A stretch of 64,000 nt of DNA from Haliclona indistincta (Eukaryota > Porifera > Demospongiae > Haplosclerida > Chalinidae): contig OZ024784.1 of the NCBI GenBank assembly GCA_964017065.1, forward strand, positions 4,445,152 to 4,509,151, in the 5' to 3' direction. The position numbers and the translations under genes were made by a program. The notes beneath the pieces are model-generated. The model had not been told where the DNA came from, ran no database searches, and saw nothing but the letters and a program-made list of their open reading frames with translations. Positions 1 to 11,290 of this stretch are shown in pieces; position 1 is the stretch's first letter, and the number at the start of each line of letters is the position of its first letter.

Positions 1-651
1 TCGATTCCAAACTCTCCCTCGTATTACACACAAAATCCTCCTATACAACTAGGCAAAGAGGATGACCCGCAATCTATACTGTTCCGACAACATCTCACAT
101 CTCTGAAGAAGTCAAGACGCAAGTCACTGGTAGAGAACTGGATGCAAGACACACACTCTTTTTGGGAGAGTAGACCATCATCCAACATCCCACCGCCACT
201 TCAACATACGAACCTCCCGCCTATTCCTATGGCTATGGATACAAGGTCCAGCCGACCACCACAGCCATATAGAAGAAAGGAACACTTTTATGAAGATCCA
301 GATGTCGTGATGTCATCACCTTCCTCTCCAACCTCTCCTCCTCCTGCCGGTCATGGCACCTTTTTTGTACACACATCGACTACTGGTCCAGAGAGAGTCG
401 TTCAAGTAGACAATATTGCACCCTATGCTGTTGTCAACAAGACTACGGTCAAACGACAACAGCCAACACAGCAACCAGCATATCCCGCACAACAGCCAAT
501 GACAGTCAACCGACAACAGCCATCACAGCAGCCAGCATATCCTGCACAACAGCCAATGACAGTCAAACGACAACAGCCATCACAACAACCAACATATCCT
601 GCACAACAGCCGGGATTTTCAGCACAACAGCAATTTGCCACCGATGTCTAA
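1..651 (+). CDS. C-terminal exon of an unidentified Pro/Gln-rich protein (5' end outside window)
   Basis: Frame 1 is open from base 1 to a TAA at 649-651, giving about 216 residues with no convincing internal start, so this is the final exon of a gene entering from the left. The first third is basic and hydrophilic, with an LKKSRRK stretch. The middle is Pro/Ser-rich. The last third holds three copies of a 19-residue unit containing RQQPxQQPxYPAQQP, encoded by a 57-bp tandem repeat at about 439-615. There is no signal peptide, membrane segment or recognised fold. A disordered C-terminal or cytoplasmic tail is the most I would infer, and I do not recognise the family. A candidate AATAAA lies at 833-838. 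The gene is convergent with MSL1. Confidence 0.6.
   Translation, partial: SIPNSPSYYTQNPPIQLGKEDDPQSILFRQHLTSLKKSRRKSLVENWMQDTHSFWESRPSSNIPPPLQHTNLPPIPMAMDTRSSRPPQPYRRKEHFYEDPDVVMSSPSSPTSPPPAGHGTFFVHTSTTGPERVVQVDNIAPYAVVNKTTVKRQQPTQQPAYPAQQPMTVNRQQPSQQPAYPAQQPMTVKRQQPSQQPTYPAQQPGFSAQQQFATDV
439..615 (+). repeat. 57-bp coding tandem repeat, three copies
   Basis: Three near-identical 57-bp units each encode 19 residues (RQQPxQQPxYPAQQPxxxx). They keep the reading frame, so copy number can change without breaking the protein. Confidence 0.8.
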
Positions 652-1031
652 CAGGAACAGTACACGTATTAGCAAAGTATAATTATTATTAAAACCGCTA
701 TCTCTTATAAATTTTTATCATAGTGTCATATTAATTTTTACAAGATAATTTTTATGCCATTTACCGCATACTTGAGAATAAGAAAATAATGAATCAAATA
801 GTTGTAGGCAGGATACAGTAAATGGATTATAAAATAAAGCTGCCAAAAAATGGTGCTTGAAGAATAATATTGAAATAAAATAATAGTGATTGCTCATTGC
901 CACTACCAGCACATGCGCTCTAGGCTCTGCCAAGAATAGATCAGAAACTGTTCACTTCTTTAATAACGTCATTAGCTGCACAGAATAGAGAACAAAGTGA
1001 AAATAAATCACTAGCGATTAGTGGTGCAATT
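652..1031. other. Convergent intergenic region
   Basis: This A+T-rich stretch lies between two converging genes. It should hold both 3' UTRs. I see a candidate AATAAA at 833-838 for the left gene and no further coding signal. Confidence 0.5.
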
Positions 1032-3478
1032 TTACAAAATGTACCTTTCACTAGAACCATTCCCAGTGGATCCATTGGTAGAGAGACGCGTTCTACTCCT
1101 GTTACGAGTCAGTCTATGACACTCAACCTCCTCTAAGTGATCATTCGCAGGAGGAGTAAAAGGACTAGAGAGGAAAATAGGTCAGGTTCTCTCTCTCTAT
1201 CACTGCTGCTAACCTTGGTGGGATGATTGGCAATGGTCTTCCAAATGCACTCACAACAACAGAGCTTGTAATTAGGATGGATTCCACTAGATTAAAAAAA
1301 TATATAAAAGCTTGTCACTGCTTGACTATCAAAAAGAGAGATCACTTACAATCATCCAGCTTGGGAATAAGTGTATCTAGTTTGTCTTTCTTCTTCTCTT
1401 GTGTAGGTAAACTGCCTTCCTTCATCATGTACTTTTTGAGTAGCTGATCATGATGAAACTTTTCTCGTGTCCGTTGTGCATCCCACCTTTAGGATAAGCA
1501 ATCATCACAACAAAACTTATCAGTAGCTAAAGGCTAAAAGTACTAGTTTCACTATTTGAACCCCATCTACCAGTTTTACAATTACAATACAGCAATATTA
1601 TTATTCGTCACCTCTTTCTTCTCTTCTCGTCTTGTTCTAACTTGTTGTGTCTCTTTAGAAACACTTCGTCTGACAAATCCTAACCAGAAAATCAATAAAT
1701 TAAAGTTATGCAGTGAAAGACTATGCACAAAAATTTTTTGTGAAGCACAAGGAGTAAAGAACAAACCATTCTCAATACTGTTCATGCACTATGGCGTAAA
1801 ACTATCAACCAAAAATCTTTTACAAGGTGATAAATTTGCACTTGGATACACAGCAATGAAATGGATGGGAGAAATTTTTTTCCAGTTTCAGCTAAATCAC
1901 ATCCTTGCATAGCTAAGACAGCATGTGTCAAACCCATGCAGCATCCTGTGCATGACAGGCATTAAACATAGGGCTTGTCTGACATTGCATAGCGCTGTTC
2001 ATTGCGCTATCGGTACAAACACTGACAAGAAGGTATTATAGCAACTTGCGATTAATACCTCCTTTGCAGTGTTAAACTGAATGAACAATGAACAAGAAAT
2101 GTGGAGAGACTACCTCAAGATCTGTACTGGAAGAGTGCTTCTGTGAACGATTAGTCGATACTTTTATTTCTTTCCACGAAGGGACTAGAGTAAATGATGA
2201 AAATACACTCTTGACTGACAGTCCAATATACCTTTAATAATATCTACGCTTTTCTCTAATGTCTGTGTACTATCACTGTCCTTCCCTCCTCCACTCCACT
2301 TGGTCCGACAGGGTAGCAGTAATCCTAGTCCACTGTAACCTGATGCTACAACCATTATCGAGTCTTCTTCGACTAGTTTAGACGATGTTCTGGATCTCTT
2401 AGTAGGAGTGTGATGATTGTGGTCCTCACTGAGGACCCGCTTACTGGGAGGAGCTCTCTGTGAGACTTCAAGAGAATTTTGAGGAGTATGAGCAGATTTT
2501 GATCTTGGAGTTTTCACAGGATCTACTGATGAGCTGCGGCTGCGTGAACGCCTTCTACGCCCCTCGGATTGAGCAACACGAACGAGACCGTCATGTTTAG
2601 CATAGCGAGGATGCTCGGGAGTAGTTTCATCTTGCTGATCGTCATTATCACGAGAGCGTCTCTGTAGAATACTCAATCTTCTCTCCATACGATCTAACCT
2701 TGCCTGAAGCTACAGACATAATAATAAGAGTTAAGTTAAAGACTGGTTTACAAACATGATGCAAAGAATTGCACTAGTGCAAGCCACATAATGGTGATCA
2801 GTACATGAATGGCACAGCAATCATAATTATGCATGCTCTGTTAAAAATTGGCGCGCAATTTTTAATAACAAAATAATAGTGGGGCATCCTCTCTCTAGTT
2901 ACCTGTTCTTTATCTCTTCTTGCAGAGCTCAGTTCAACGTCTCGCATGTGTACCTGCTCCTGTAGATCGTGTATAAGAGTGGCCTGCAGATCTACTACTT
3001 CCCGCAGGTGTCTCGAGATACTCGCGTCTGCTGGTTCCAACAGCTTCTGTCGCGTCGACAACAACATTTGGTGACAGTCAAGAAGGGCATCCTTTAGAGA
3101 AGAACCTCCTAGATTTCTCTGAGGCCTACGCGCTGTCGTCGTATTGCCAGTAGCTTCCTCTAGTGCTTGGACTGCTCTTTCAGCGTTTGCTTCAGTAGAA
3201 ATTCGCAGAATTGTCGGGGTGAGTTGAGCGAGCTCGCTTCGCTCAGGCACACGGTCGTAGTCATGTTCTTTGGTTACTAGCACGGCTTTTTCACACTCCA
3301 GTAGACCAGGAACAGTCTCTTTGCTGGTCAATAGACTTAGCAGAGGAGAGAATGGTGTCTCAGCGGCTGCTGTGGGTTCATTGGCCTCCAGACTAGGACC
3401 GTCTTCCCTACCGTGGGCCTTGTCGGCGGTGGAACGCATCGCCATAGTCCGAATGTGTCCTCTTGCCGTCTCTCTCAT
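1032..3478 (-). CDS. MSL1: MSL1, scaffold of the MSL histone H4K16 acetyltransferase complex
   Basis: Seven exons join in phase into 511 codons: 3478-2903, 2709-2232, 2184-2114, 1679-1612, 1486-1350, 1286-1214 and 1164-1032. An in-frame TAG lies just upstream of the ATG. Residues about 150-215 form a coiled coil ending LQARLDRMERRL across the first junction, matching the MSL1 segment that binds MSL2. A basic Arg/Ser stretch follows. The short 3' exons build the PEHE region: VPSWKEI, then VFLKRH-x-LE-x-DEKRRKRWD-x-QR-x-RE, then FGRPLP. In known complexes PEHE recruits the MOF acetyltransferase and MSL3. Each exon alone looks like noise, and the call rests on their order and phases. It shares a roughly 150-bp divergent promoter with METTL6. 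Confidence 0.9.
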
Positions 3479-3632
3479 CGACTACTTTGTAGCTGAGCCG
3501 CCTGAACGGGTCTCCTAACCGGACTCAAGCTAAAAAGCTCACAGGTGCCATCTTTGATCACACATGCTTTGGACTTTAGTTGCCGCGCCGGTGGTTGCGG
3601 GCATGAATATCATTAATTTCTACACGTGTCCA
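3479..3632. promoter_or_regulatory. Shared divergent promoter of MSL1 and METTL6
   Basis: The two start codons (3478 on -, 3633 on +) are head to head, 154 bp apart. Both 5' UTRs and the core promoters must fit here unless there are far upstream noncoding exons. I see no TATA box. Bidirectionality is inferred from geometry only. Confidence 0.5.
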
Positions 3633-4961
3633 ATGGCCGCCTCCTCTTCGCGGGAAGGTCATGAAGCCAGGGATCTTACCAGGGAAGAAATAGAGGTGCT
3701 AGAAAGTGATAAAGAGTGCGTGAGTGATTTTAAAAGAAATAAACTAGAAACTGAAGCACGAAAAAACTGGGATTTGTTCTACAAGCGAAACACAACAAAC
3801 TTTTTCAAAGACAGACGATGGTTAACACGGGAATTTCCGGAGTTGTTGCAGGCAATTACGGAGGCAAGCTGCAGCATGCACAATGAACATTGATTATTCT
3901 AATCTCTGCTCACTAATAGTTGTCAGCTAGTGGGGTGGAAAGGCCTATTCTCCTGGAGGCAGGCTGTGGGGTGGGTAATACACTGTTTCCTCTGCTAGAA
4001 GAGAACAGTCATTTGTTTATCCATGCTTGTGACTTTTCACTGCGGGCAGTGGAATTTGTAAAGGTTAGTAAATAATCACTACCACTCAAAACCAAATTTT
4101 CACTGTGAAGTGTGTATGAATAATCCTGAAACTAAAACATTTACAGAATCCTATGAACCTCATATTGTAAACACTTTCTCTTTTAGTCTAATCCAGCATA
4201 CAGTGACAGCAGATGCTCTGCATTTCAATGTGACCTCACAGCAGACCAATTGACCTCTTCTATTTCTCAGTCCTCTGTTGATCTTGCCTCACTCATCTTT
4301 GTTCTGTCCTCAGTTTCACCTGAGAAAATGTCTACTGTAATAGAGAATATAACAAAGGTCGCCGCCATGTCAATGTTGGTGATTTTTAGCATTAATTTTA
4401 TGTTTAGGTCCTTAAGCCTGGGGGTCTGGTGTTATTCAGAGACTATGGACTGTATGATCATGCAATGCTCAGATTTAGCAAGGGACACAAAATATTTGAA
4501 CATTTCTATGTTCGACAGGACGGCACTCGTGCTTATTACTTCACATGTGGTAAGAATAATTGTTATGAGTACAGTGGAACCCCTCTTAGAGGACACTTAA
4601 TGAATCCCAAATATAACCCACATAATGTATAATAAACCCCTGACCAGAGGACACCCTCTTGATTTTTTGTTGGTCCCAATGGTGTCCGCCTTAGAGAGGT
4701 TCCACTGTACCATGTGACGTAAGAAACTATTAGTTAGGTACTTATTTTCAGCAATTTTGTGTCCTATCTCTAAATCAATGTTTCACTTTAGAAGAAATTG
4801 GTGAGCTATTTGAGAGAACTGGTTTCAAGGTGATTGAGCTACGGTATGTCCAACGGGAGACAGTGAATCACAAGGAGAACATTCATGCACAGAGAATCTT
4901 TGTTCAGGGAAGATTTCAAAAGAGAACGCCAGATTGTTTACAATCAAGATCTTTAGAATAA
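3633..4961 (+). CDS. METTL6: METTL6, tRNA-Ser 3-methylcytidine-32 methyltransferase
   Basis: Five exons (3633-3863, 3920-4063, 4187-4357, 4408-4549, 4792-4961) give 285 residues, almost the length of animal METTL6. The N-terminal WDLFYKRN...[12 protein letters not shown] block is the family signature. LEAGCGVGN is the SAM-binding motif I loop. [21 protein letters not shown] and [13 protein letters not shown] follow in the expected order. The family methylates C32 of serine tRNAs, working with seryl-tRNA synthetase. I chose ATG 3633 (context ccaATGgcc, protein MAASSS). An in-frame ATG at 3564 would add 23 unconserved residues. Intron 1 appears to be GC-AG (GAG/gcaagc), and intron 4 carries a MITE. 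Confidence 0.93.
4572..4707. mobile_element. Mariner-type MITE in METTL6 intron 4
   Basis: The 136-bp element begins CAGTGGAACC and ends GGTTCCACTG, with imperfect inverted repeats running inwards through TCTTAGAGGACAC and GTGTCCGCCTTAGAGA. TA dinucleotides at 4570-4571 and 4708-4709 fit the target duplication of Tc1/mariner elements. It has no coding capacity. Confidence 0.85.
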
Positions 4962-5142
4962 TTATGTGTAGATCATGTGTCGTTGTATGTGCAGGTCACA
5001 TGTCAGTAATACAAACAGTTATAGGTACTTTAAACCAAAATGGGCAGCAAAATAATAATACAAACCGTAAGTGTGATATACAGACATACAGCAAAGCTTA
5101 TGTTAAATAAGTCTAGGACAATCTCTCTAAAAGGATTGGATG

Positions 5143-7002
5143 TCAATGCTCAACGAAACCAGCTAGTCCGTTCCCCGTGTCGTCGTCATCATCGTCATAA
5201 TCGTGCATTGATCTGGATGCATAACCGTAACTTGGTCTGGCACTGTTGTACATTGGATCGTCGATCTCTTCTCTGTGCCTTGACCTACCACCGAAGCTTT
5301 GTGCAGGTAGTTGGCTTTGTGGCGCTGAACGCTGGGCTTGTTGTGCAAGTCGTCGTTTGTTTGGTGGAATGACTCTATCAGGAAGGGTCTCTGGAAGGTC
5401 ATTGTCATTGAGCTTGTGATCTATGAGGAACATTGCCACTGCAAACTCATCACGATCCAGCAAGCCATCCCCATCAATGTCTGACATTGCCCAGATACGA
5501 CGAAGAACTGAGTTTGGTAATCTTGATTTTACCATTTCTTGACGTGCCACAGCACCTGTATAGTGAGAAATGAGTGGTTAGATAAAGATTCATGGCAAAA
5601 TCTTACCTGAAACCTTTCCGTCTGCATTAGGACCAAGCCTGTCAAAAATGGCATCGTATTTTACAGCATCTGGGCTGACCACCCATCCATCATCAGCTGT
5701 GCCCATGGGCTTGTTGAGATCTGTCTTCCTCGAGAAAGGATCTGTGCCTTCAGAGTAGCCAAAGACACCTCCCTTGATCCGCTTGTCCTTAACTTTCTGT
5801 TCTTCATTTGGCAGCATCTTCATCACTTTGTTGAGATCCCTAGACAGCATGATCTCAACAGCATCGATCAGAGCCATGTTGAGCTTTGGGAACCGTGTGA
5901 AATCACTATCTACCAGCTGCCCTTGCATACGCTTGATGGGTGGAAAGTCACCCACTGGAATATTCCGGCTCTTGTGTATGATGTGGAAGACATTAGCCAA
6001 GTTGTCAATCAGCTCGTCTTTCTTTGACTGCTTCCCCCATAGGGACGGCATCTCTGATCGAAGGTGAGAGAGGATGTAAGCATGGACTTTAGCTAACCGA
6101 GCACGTTTGATGAGCTCATTCAGCTTACGGACAACTGCAGTACGAGGAAGAGATTGGATATCGGCAAACAAGTCTTCTTGCTCAGCCTCAAAGAGTGATT
6201 GGTTTTCAATGAAGTTCAGCGGTTTGTCCCAGAAAGATCCAATGAACACTCGTACGACCTCTGGTGTTCCCATGACCTTCCCCAAGGACCACATGAGAGC
6301 ACCATAGACTCTCATGAGCTGCTGAGTGGTAATCATGTCGGCCTTGTTGAGCACGATTCTCATCTTTTCTTGGTTGCGCTTGATAGAGTGGATCACTCGC
6401 TGGAATTCATCCGAGATGTCGAGCTTGTGAGCATCAAAGAGGAGGACAATCATATCAGCTCGATCAGCAAACCACTCTATAACTGCTTCAAAATCATAGC
6501 CTCGATGGACTCGCTGCTTCTCTCCGGAGAGAATACCAGGTGTGTCAACCAGAGTGATGCTTTCGAGCACTGGGCTGGGCAGAAAGGATCCTTCTAGTCG
6601 ACTCAGAAACGCATTGCCGTATTTCTGTAGAGCTCTGAACTGGAAGTCAGGATTCACTGCTAGGGCGTTCCCTGGAGTACTTTGCTCGTGTTCTCCGTGC
6701 ATAATAGCTACGAAACGATCGGTAGTGGGCTCTGGACCGATACGTATGCCTGGGAAATCCCGTTCTAGAAGATACCGAATGAACGTGGTCTTCCCTGTAG
6801 AATACTGACCGATCAGTAGCACCATAGGTTTGGCGTTGAAGTCTCCTTCGTTGAGCAGAGGAGAGTGAAATTCTCCGTACTTGTACTCTCGCTCTAGCGG
6901 GAGGAGTTTCTGGCGGTACATGTCTTTCAGGCCCTCCAGCACAGACTGGTACGTGGCTGTTTGTTCCTGACGCTTGGCATCTTTGCGTAGCCAGGAGAAC
7001 AT
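5143..7002 (-). CDS. EHD1: EHD-family dynamin-like ATPase (EH-domain containing)
   Basis: Two exons (7002-5607, 5555-5143) encode 602 residues. From about residue 65 comes the P-loop GQYSTGKTT, then DTPGILSGEKQR, the LNKADMITTQQLMRVYGALMW block and the helical region. A C-terminal EH domain contains the EF-hand loop DIDGDGLLDRDEF near residue 493. EHD proteins form rings on endosomal tubules and bind NPF-motif partners through the EH domain. I chose ATG 7002 because MFSW matches the family start; 34 upstream codons are unlike any EHD. About 70 residues beyond the EH domain form a disordered tail with FGGR and a run of aspartates, longer than in vertebrate EHD1-4. Which vertebrate paralogue is closest cannot be told by eye; a single pre-duplication EHD is likely. 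Confidence 0.95.
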
Positions 7003-7195
7003 TTTGATGGTGGCTTGGTAAAGTAGATTGTGTAGAAGGTCCCTTAAATCGAGCCTCAAATGATGATGGCGCCACTCCCAGCTGAAGATCAGAGCTCGTG
7101 ACAAAAAGAACCCAGACTAAGCCACGCCTTAACCTTACTTACACGTGCGCACGTGATTATTGGCGGCTGGAAGAAGGCGAATTTCTTCAGAAAAA
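7003..7195. promoter_or_regulatory. Shared divergent promoter of EHD and gamma-tubulin, with a double E-box palindrome
   Basis: The interval between two opposed start codons contains CACGTGCGCACGTG at 7142-7155. This is a perfect 14-bp palindrome made of two CACGTG E-boxes two bases apart. It is followed by ATTGG at 7159-7163, an inverted CCAAT box. In other animals CACGTG is bound by bHLH-zip factors (Myc/Max, USF, MITF), and CCAAT boxes are common in bidirectional promoters. Confidence 0.6.
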
Positions 7196-10100
7196 ATGCC
7201 CAGAGAGATCATTACAGTTCAGTTAGGACAATGTGGCAACCAAAGTAAGCTACACAGCACCGCTAGAAATTACTGTCTCTATCTCTAATATTCAGTCGGT
7301 ATGGAGTTCTGGAAGCAGCTCTGTGCTGAGCATGCCATCAGTCCAGGTATATTGTTGCCTAACACACGTATACGTCTCTCATATATTCTTCAGAGGGGAT
7401 ACTGCAAGATGCAGCAGTGGAGGGTATTGATCGTAAAGATGTGTTCTTTTATCAAGCAGACGACGAGCACTACATACCAAGAGCAGTTCTACTGGATCTA
7501 GAGCCCCGTGTGATACAAGGCATACTGAACTCTCCCTACGCCAAACTATACAATCCTGAGAACATATACATATCAGAGGATGGTGGTGGTGCTGGCAATA
7601 ACTGGGGAAGTGGCTTCTCTCAAGTAAGCAACATATACACTCCAGTCTCGACCAGTCATGTCTGCACATTTGTTTTGTTCATCAGGCCGACAGATTGAGT
7701 GAGTCTGTATTTGATATTTTGGACAGAGAAGCAGACAACAGTGATAGTCTTGAGGTGGGTAGCTGTCTGCATATGTGCATCAAACAGTCTTTCCTGGCGG
7801 TAGGGGTTTGTGCTGTGTCACTCCATTGCTGGAGGGACTGGATCAGGAATGGGCTCATATGTACTGGAGCGGCTAGGGGACAGGTACTTATGAAATGCAA
7901 CAGCACGTTGGTTTTATCTGTGGTTTAGATATCCAAAAGCTCTTATTCAGACATATTCAGTTTTTCCTAATCTGGTATGGTCTAGCATGTTTGTTTTGAC
8001 GGTTCCTTCATTCCACTCTCTTTCCTTGTTCATTCATTCATTCACTTGCTTCCTCCTCAATCAGGGGAGTCTTGGTGATGTGGTGGTTCAGCCGTACAAC
8101 TCAGTGCTCACACTCAAGAGACTCAGTCTTCATGCTGATTCAGTGGTGAGTGTATATCATTAAATAAGAGTTGATCCAAGTGTTTCACACACTGGCTCTT
8201 CTAGGTGATATTAGATAACACTGCTCTCAATCGTATTGCAGCTGAGAGGCTTGGCATAGCCACTCCCACATTCTCACAAGTCAATCAGTTGGTAAGTTCA
8301 GACAGTTTGGAAATTAAATCCAATAATTCTAGTGCCAATAAGTTTAAACTCTTCTATTTCTGTGAAGTTGTACTTGCGTTGTGTTATTTTCTCTGCTAGG
8401 TATCCACCATAATGGCTGCCAGCACTACAACTCTTCGTTATCCAGGCTACATGAACAATGACCTGATTGGTTTGATTGCCTCTCTCATTCCAACCCCTCA
8501 ACTTCACTTCCTCATGACTGGCTACACTCCACTCACAACAGACACACAAGTCAGCACTGACTATCAACAAATTCATCATGTTGGTTGTGTTGCTTTAGGT
8601 AGCAAGTGTGCGTAAAACAACAGTACTGGATGTCATGAGAAGATTGCTACAAGTGAGATTTATCTTTTAGCACAAGTTATTTCAATTTCTCTCTCTCTCT
8701 CTCAGCCTCAAAACATCATGGTGTCCACACCAAGAGAGCGTCGTGATGACATTAAACACTGCTATATTTCCATTCTCAACATCATCCAAGGAGAGGTTGA
8801 TCCCACACAAGTCCACAAGAGTCTTCAGCGTATTCGAGAGAGAAAACTGGCTCAGTTCATACCATGGGGTCCAGCAAGTATTCAGGTGATTTGTCTGTTA
8901 GTGAGTTGTGCAGTTCCTCCATGTGTTGTTGCAGGTTGCTCTCTCACGTAGACCTCCTCACATACAGTCAGCTCATCGTGTCAGTGGTCTCATGTTAGCC
9001 AACCATACAAGCATATCAACAGTGAGTATTTTAGATGAAATGGCAAATCGACAAGGTGCACACAGAGCAGTAGACAAGTCGCCAAAAGAAACACTTGTGA
9101 TATTGCACACATTACTTTGACTAAATATATCCAGTCAAAGCATAGACTGTACTCCGTTCAAATAGTGATAAGGTGTGGTACCAGAGAGAGCAATGACGAG
9201 GTGCACAAAGCAACAAAGTTGATCGAGTGTAGTTGTGTTGCAGCAAGATTTTGTTTTAGTCAACAAAAGATGGATTTATTTTCAGCCAAGGTAACTCACA
9301 ATAGACAACAGGAGTTTCTTTTTCAGCGAATTATCTTTTGCTCTGTGTGACATTGCCAATTGCCTTTTCATCACATGGCAGAGTTTTATCTATAATACCA
9401 TCACAACATGTTTATACAATGTATAAGTTTTCTGTTTGTTTTTAGTTGTTCAAGAGAACATGTGAGCAGTTTGATAAATTATTTCAACGTAAAGCATTTT
9501 TGGAGCAGTTTAAAAAGTTTGAAATCTTTAGAGAAGATCCTGACCTCTCAGAGATGACAACATCCAAGTGAGTGCATGTTTAATGGGTAGGGTGAGGCTT
9601 TGTGACCTTTGACCTTCAGAGAGGCAGTGATGCAGCTGGTGGAGGAGTACAGAGCAGCGACAGGACCTGACTACATCAGCTGGGATCCTAGCAGACATCG
9701 ACCAACCACTTCCTCTGATACTGTAAGCAAGAGATACACACATACATTATAGAATGGAAAATCTTGCTTGTTAACACTGGCAAAAATTTTATAATAGCAA
9801 ATTTTGTTGCTGTAATTATGCAAGGAAAACACTGCTGTTCAGGCGGCATTTACACTACAATGATTGGATAAAATTAATTTAACACCAGTGTTTTTACTTT
9901 GACGTAGCTGGTTTTGGTAGTTTAAAATTGATACCAGTGGAAGTAAATTAGCAAATTGAATGTGAGCAATAGAGCATATCGTTTTCAGGCAAGAGCCTGC
10001 TGGAATGTACAACTAACAAGGTTTTTACAGTCTTGTTAATATTCTCTGCAAGTATGAAGGCTGAAGTCAAAAGCATGAATTTTTTGGGTGTTTACTTGTG

Positions 10101-11072
10101 CGTTGGAGCATTTTATATTTTAAACGCTGCTTCAGTATTGCAGTTAGTCTAGCGCGCTTTGACCCTCTCCCGCAAAAGAAAAAAGGGGGCGGGTCAGATG
10201 CGGGAGAGGGTCTAGCCAAACTTGCAAGATAATTAGTTCATTACCCGAATTTCGGTTAACTATATTCACGGTAATTATTACGTCAACAGACGTAAATGCA
10301 ATTGTCACGTGAACGCGCTACGACAAATGATGGCAGCGATCTGCAGGTACTGCGCTTCTACGACGATTTGCAGAAGCGGTTTGCAGCAGGCTCGTATCCC
10401 ACAGCCTCCAAAGTGAACTAGGCACCCCGTGGTAATATCATAAAGACTAGAGACTTGCCATACCACGCCTGAGTCGAAGAAAGTCTCTCTTCCACCGAGA
10501 ACTGCACTAACAACGTTTTCCGAAGAGGCGCAAGATTTGATAGCCCAGAGAGAGCGTGCAATGGCGTTATTGCACTGTAGTAGCTCGTCACAGCGTGTCG
10601 ATTGCATTTCTACACTATGCAAGAACGGCCGCCATGTTTATTCTGTGACAGAGGAAGTATGTTGACGTAATAATACCGTGAATAACATTACCCGAAATTC
10701 GGGTAATGAAACTAATCATCTTGCGAGTTTGGCTAGACCCTCTACCGCGCTTGGCCCCTCCCCTTTTTCTTTCGCGGTTGAGGGTCATAGCGCGCTAGAC
10801 TATATTGCAGTGTGAAGCCCAAGTATACCAAATGTACAAAATAAGCTAAAATGTGATTAATTTAAGAGTTCACACAACTAATTGGAAACCCAAATGTTTA
10901 TCTGCCCTTCGTAGCTTTGTTTTTTTTACTATACGTCATCACTGTAAAGACCTGTTGACTAATCTTTATACTGAAAGTACATAAAGTTTACTATCTTCTG
11001 ATGATCTGTGTATTGTGTCGGTAGTTTATGATTTATCTGTTGTTTCAGGTCGGTGGATCATCTAGACCTTGA
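7196..11072 (+). CDS. TUBG1: Gamma-tubulin, microtubule nucleator
   Basis: Fifteen exons join in phase into 470 residues: 7196-7244, 7296-7346, 7394-7623, 7686-7754, 7804-7883, 7929-7974, 8065-8145, 8205-8291, 8400-8549, 8599-8652, 8706-8885, 8935-9021, 9446-9567, 9620-9722 and 11049-11072. The start MPREIITVQ and the GTP-binding loop AGGTGSG are diagnostic, as are [26 protein letters not shown] and [14 protein letters not shown]. Gamma-tubulin nucleates microtubules within the gamma-TuRC at centrosomes. The last exon adds only VGGSSRP and a stop, and follows a 1.3-kb intron holding a foldback element. Reading through instead would add ten residues, so the extreme C-terminus is uncertain. Candidate AATAAA at 11205-11210. 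Confidence 0.96.
10145..10802. mobile_element. Nonautonomous foldback element with long inverted repeats and 9-bp target duplication
   Basis: The element starts TAGTCTAGCGCGCT and ends with the exact reverse complement, AGCGCGCTAGACTA. It is flanked by the direct repeat TATTGCAGT at 10136-10144 and 10803-10811. The arms remain similar for about 145 bp (left to about 10288, right from about 10660) and share CCCTCT, AGGGTCTAGCCAAAC, GCAAGAT and ATTACCCGAA. A 9-bp duplication with long terminal inverted repeats is typical of Mutator-like elements. The roughly 370-bp centre has no transposase. It lies in the last gamma-tubulin intron. Confidence 0.85.
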
Positions 11073-11290
11073 ACTACCATTTTGATCAGAACGGAACACT
11101 TATCATTCAACACATCACGCGATAGCACTCATTGAGACTCAGTGTGCTGTGCAGTCCCTCCCTCACCAGATTCACAAAAAAATGTTGATAACACAAAACA
11201 AAATAATAAACACTTGTCTTCATGCTACAGCACAGTAAGGGTTCCAAGAGCATGATATACCGATCTCTGTGTCTCAGACCGCTTTTACTA

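Noticed and set aside
423..641. Minus-strand Cys-rich frame that looks like a repeated secreted peptide
   Set aside because: It is the antisense of the Gln/Pro 57-bp tandem repeat; the regular CC pattern comes from reversed CAACAG-type codons, and there is no signal peptide.
7003..7104. 34-codon N-terminal extension of EHD
   Set aside because: Unconserved and lying in the presumed 5' UTR; MFSW at 7002 matches the family start.
10305..10622. 105-residue minus frame inside the foldback element
   Set aside because: No transposase motif, no homology I recognise, and it extends into an inverted arm; probably chance.
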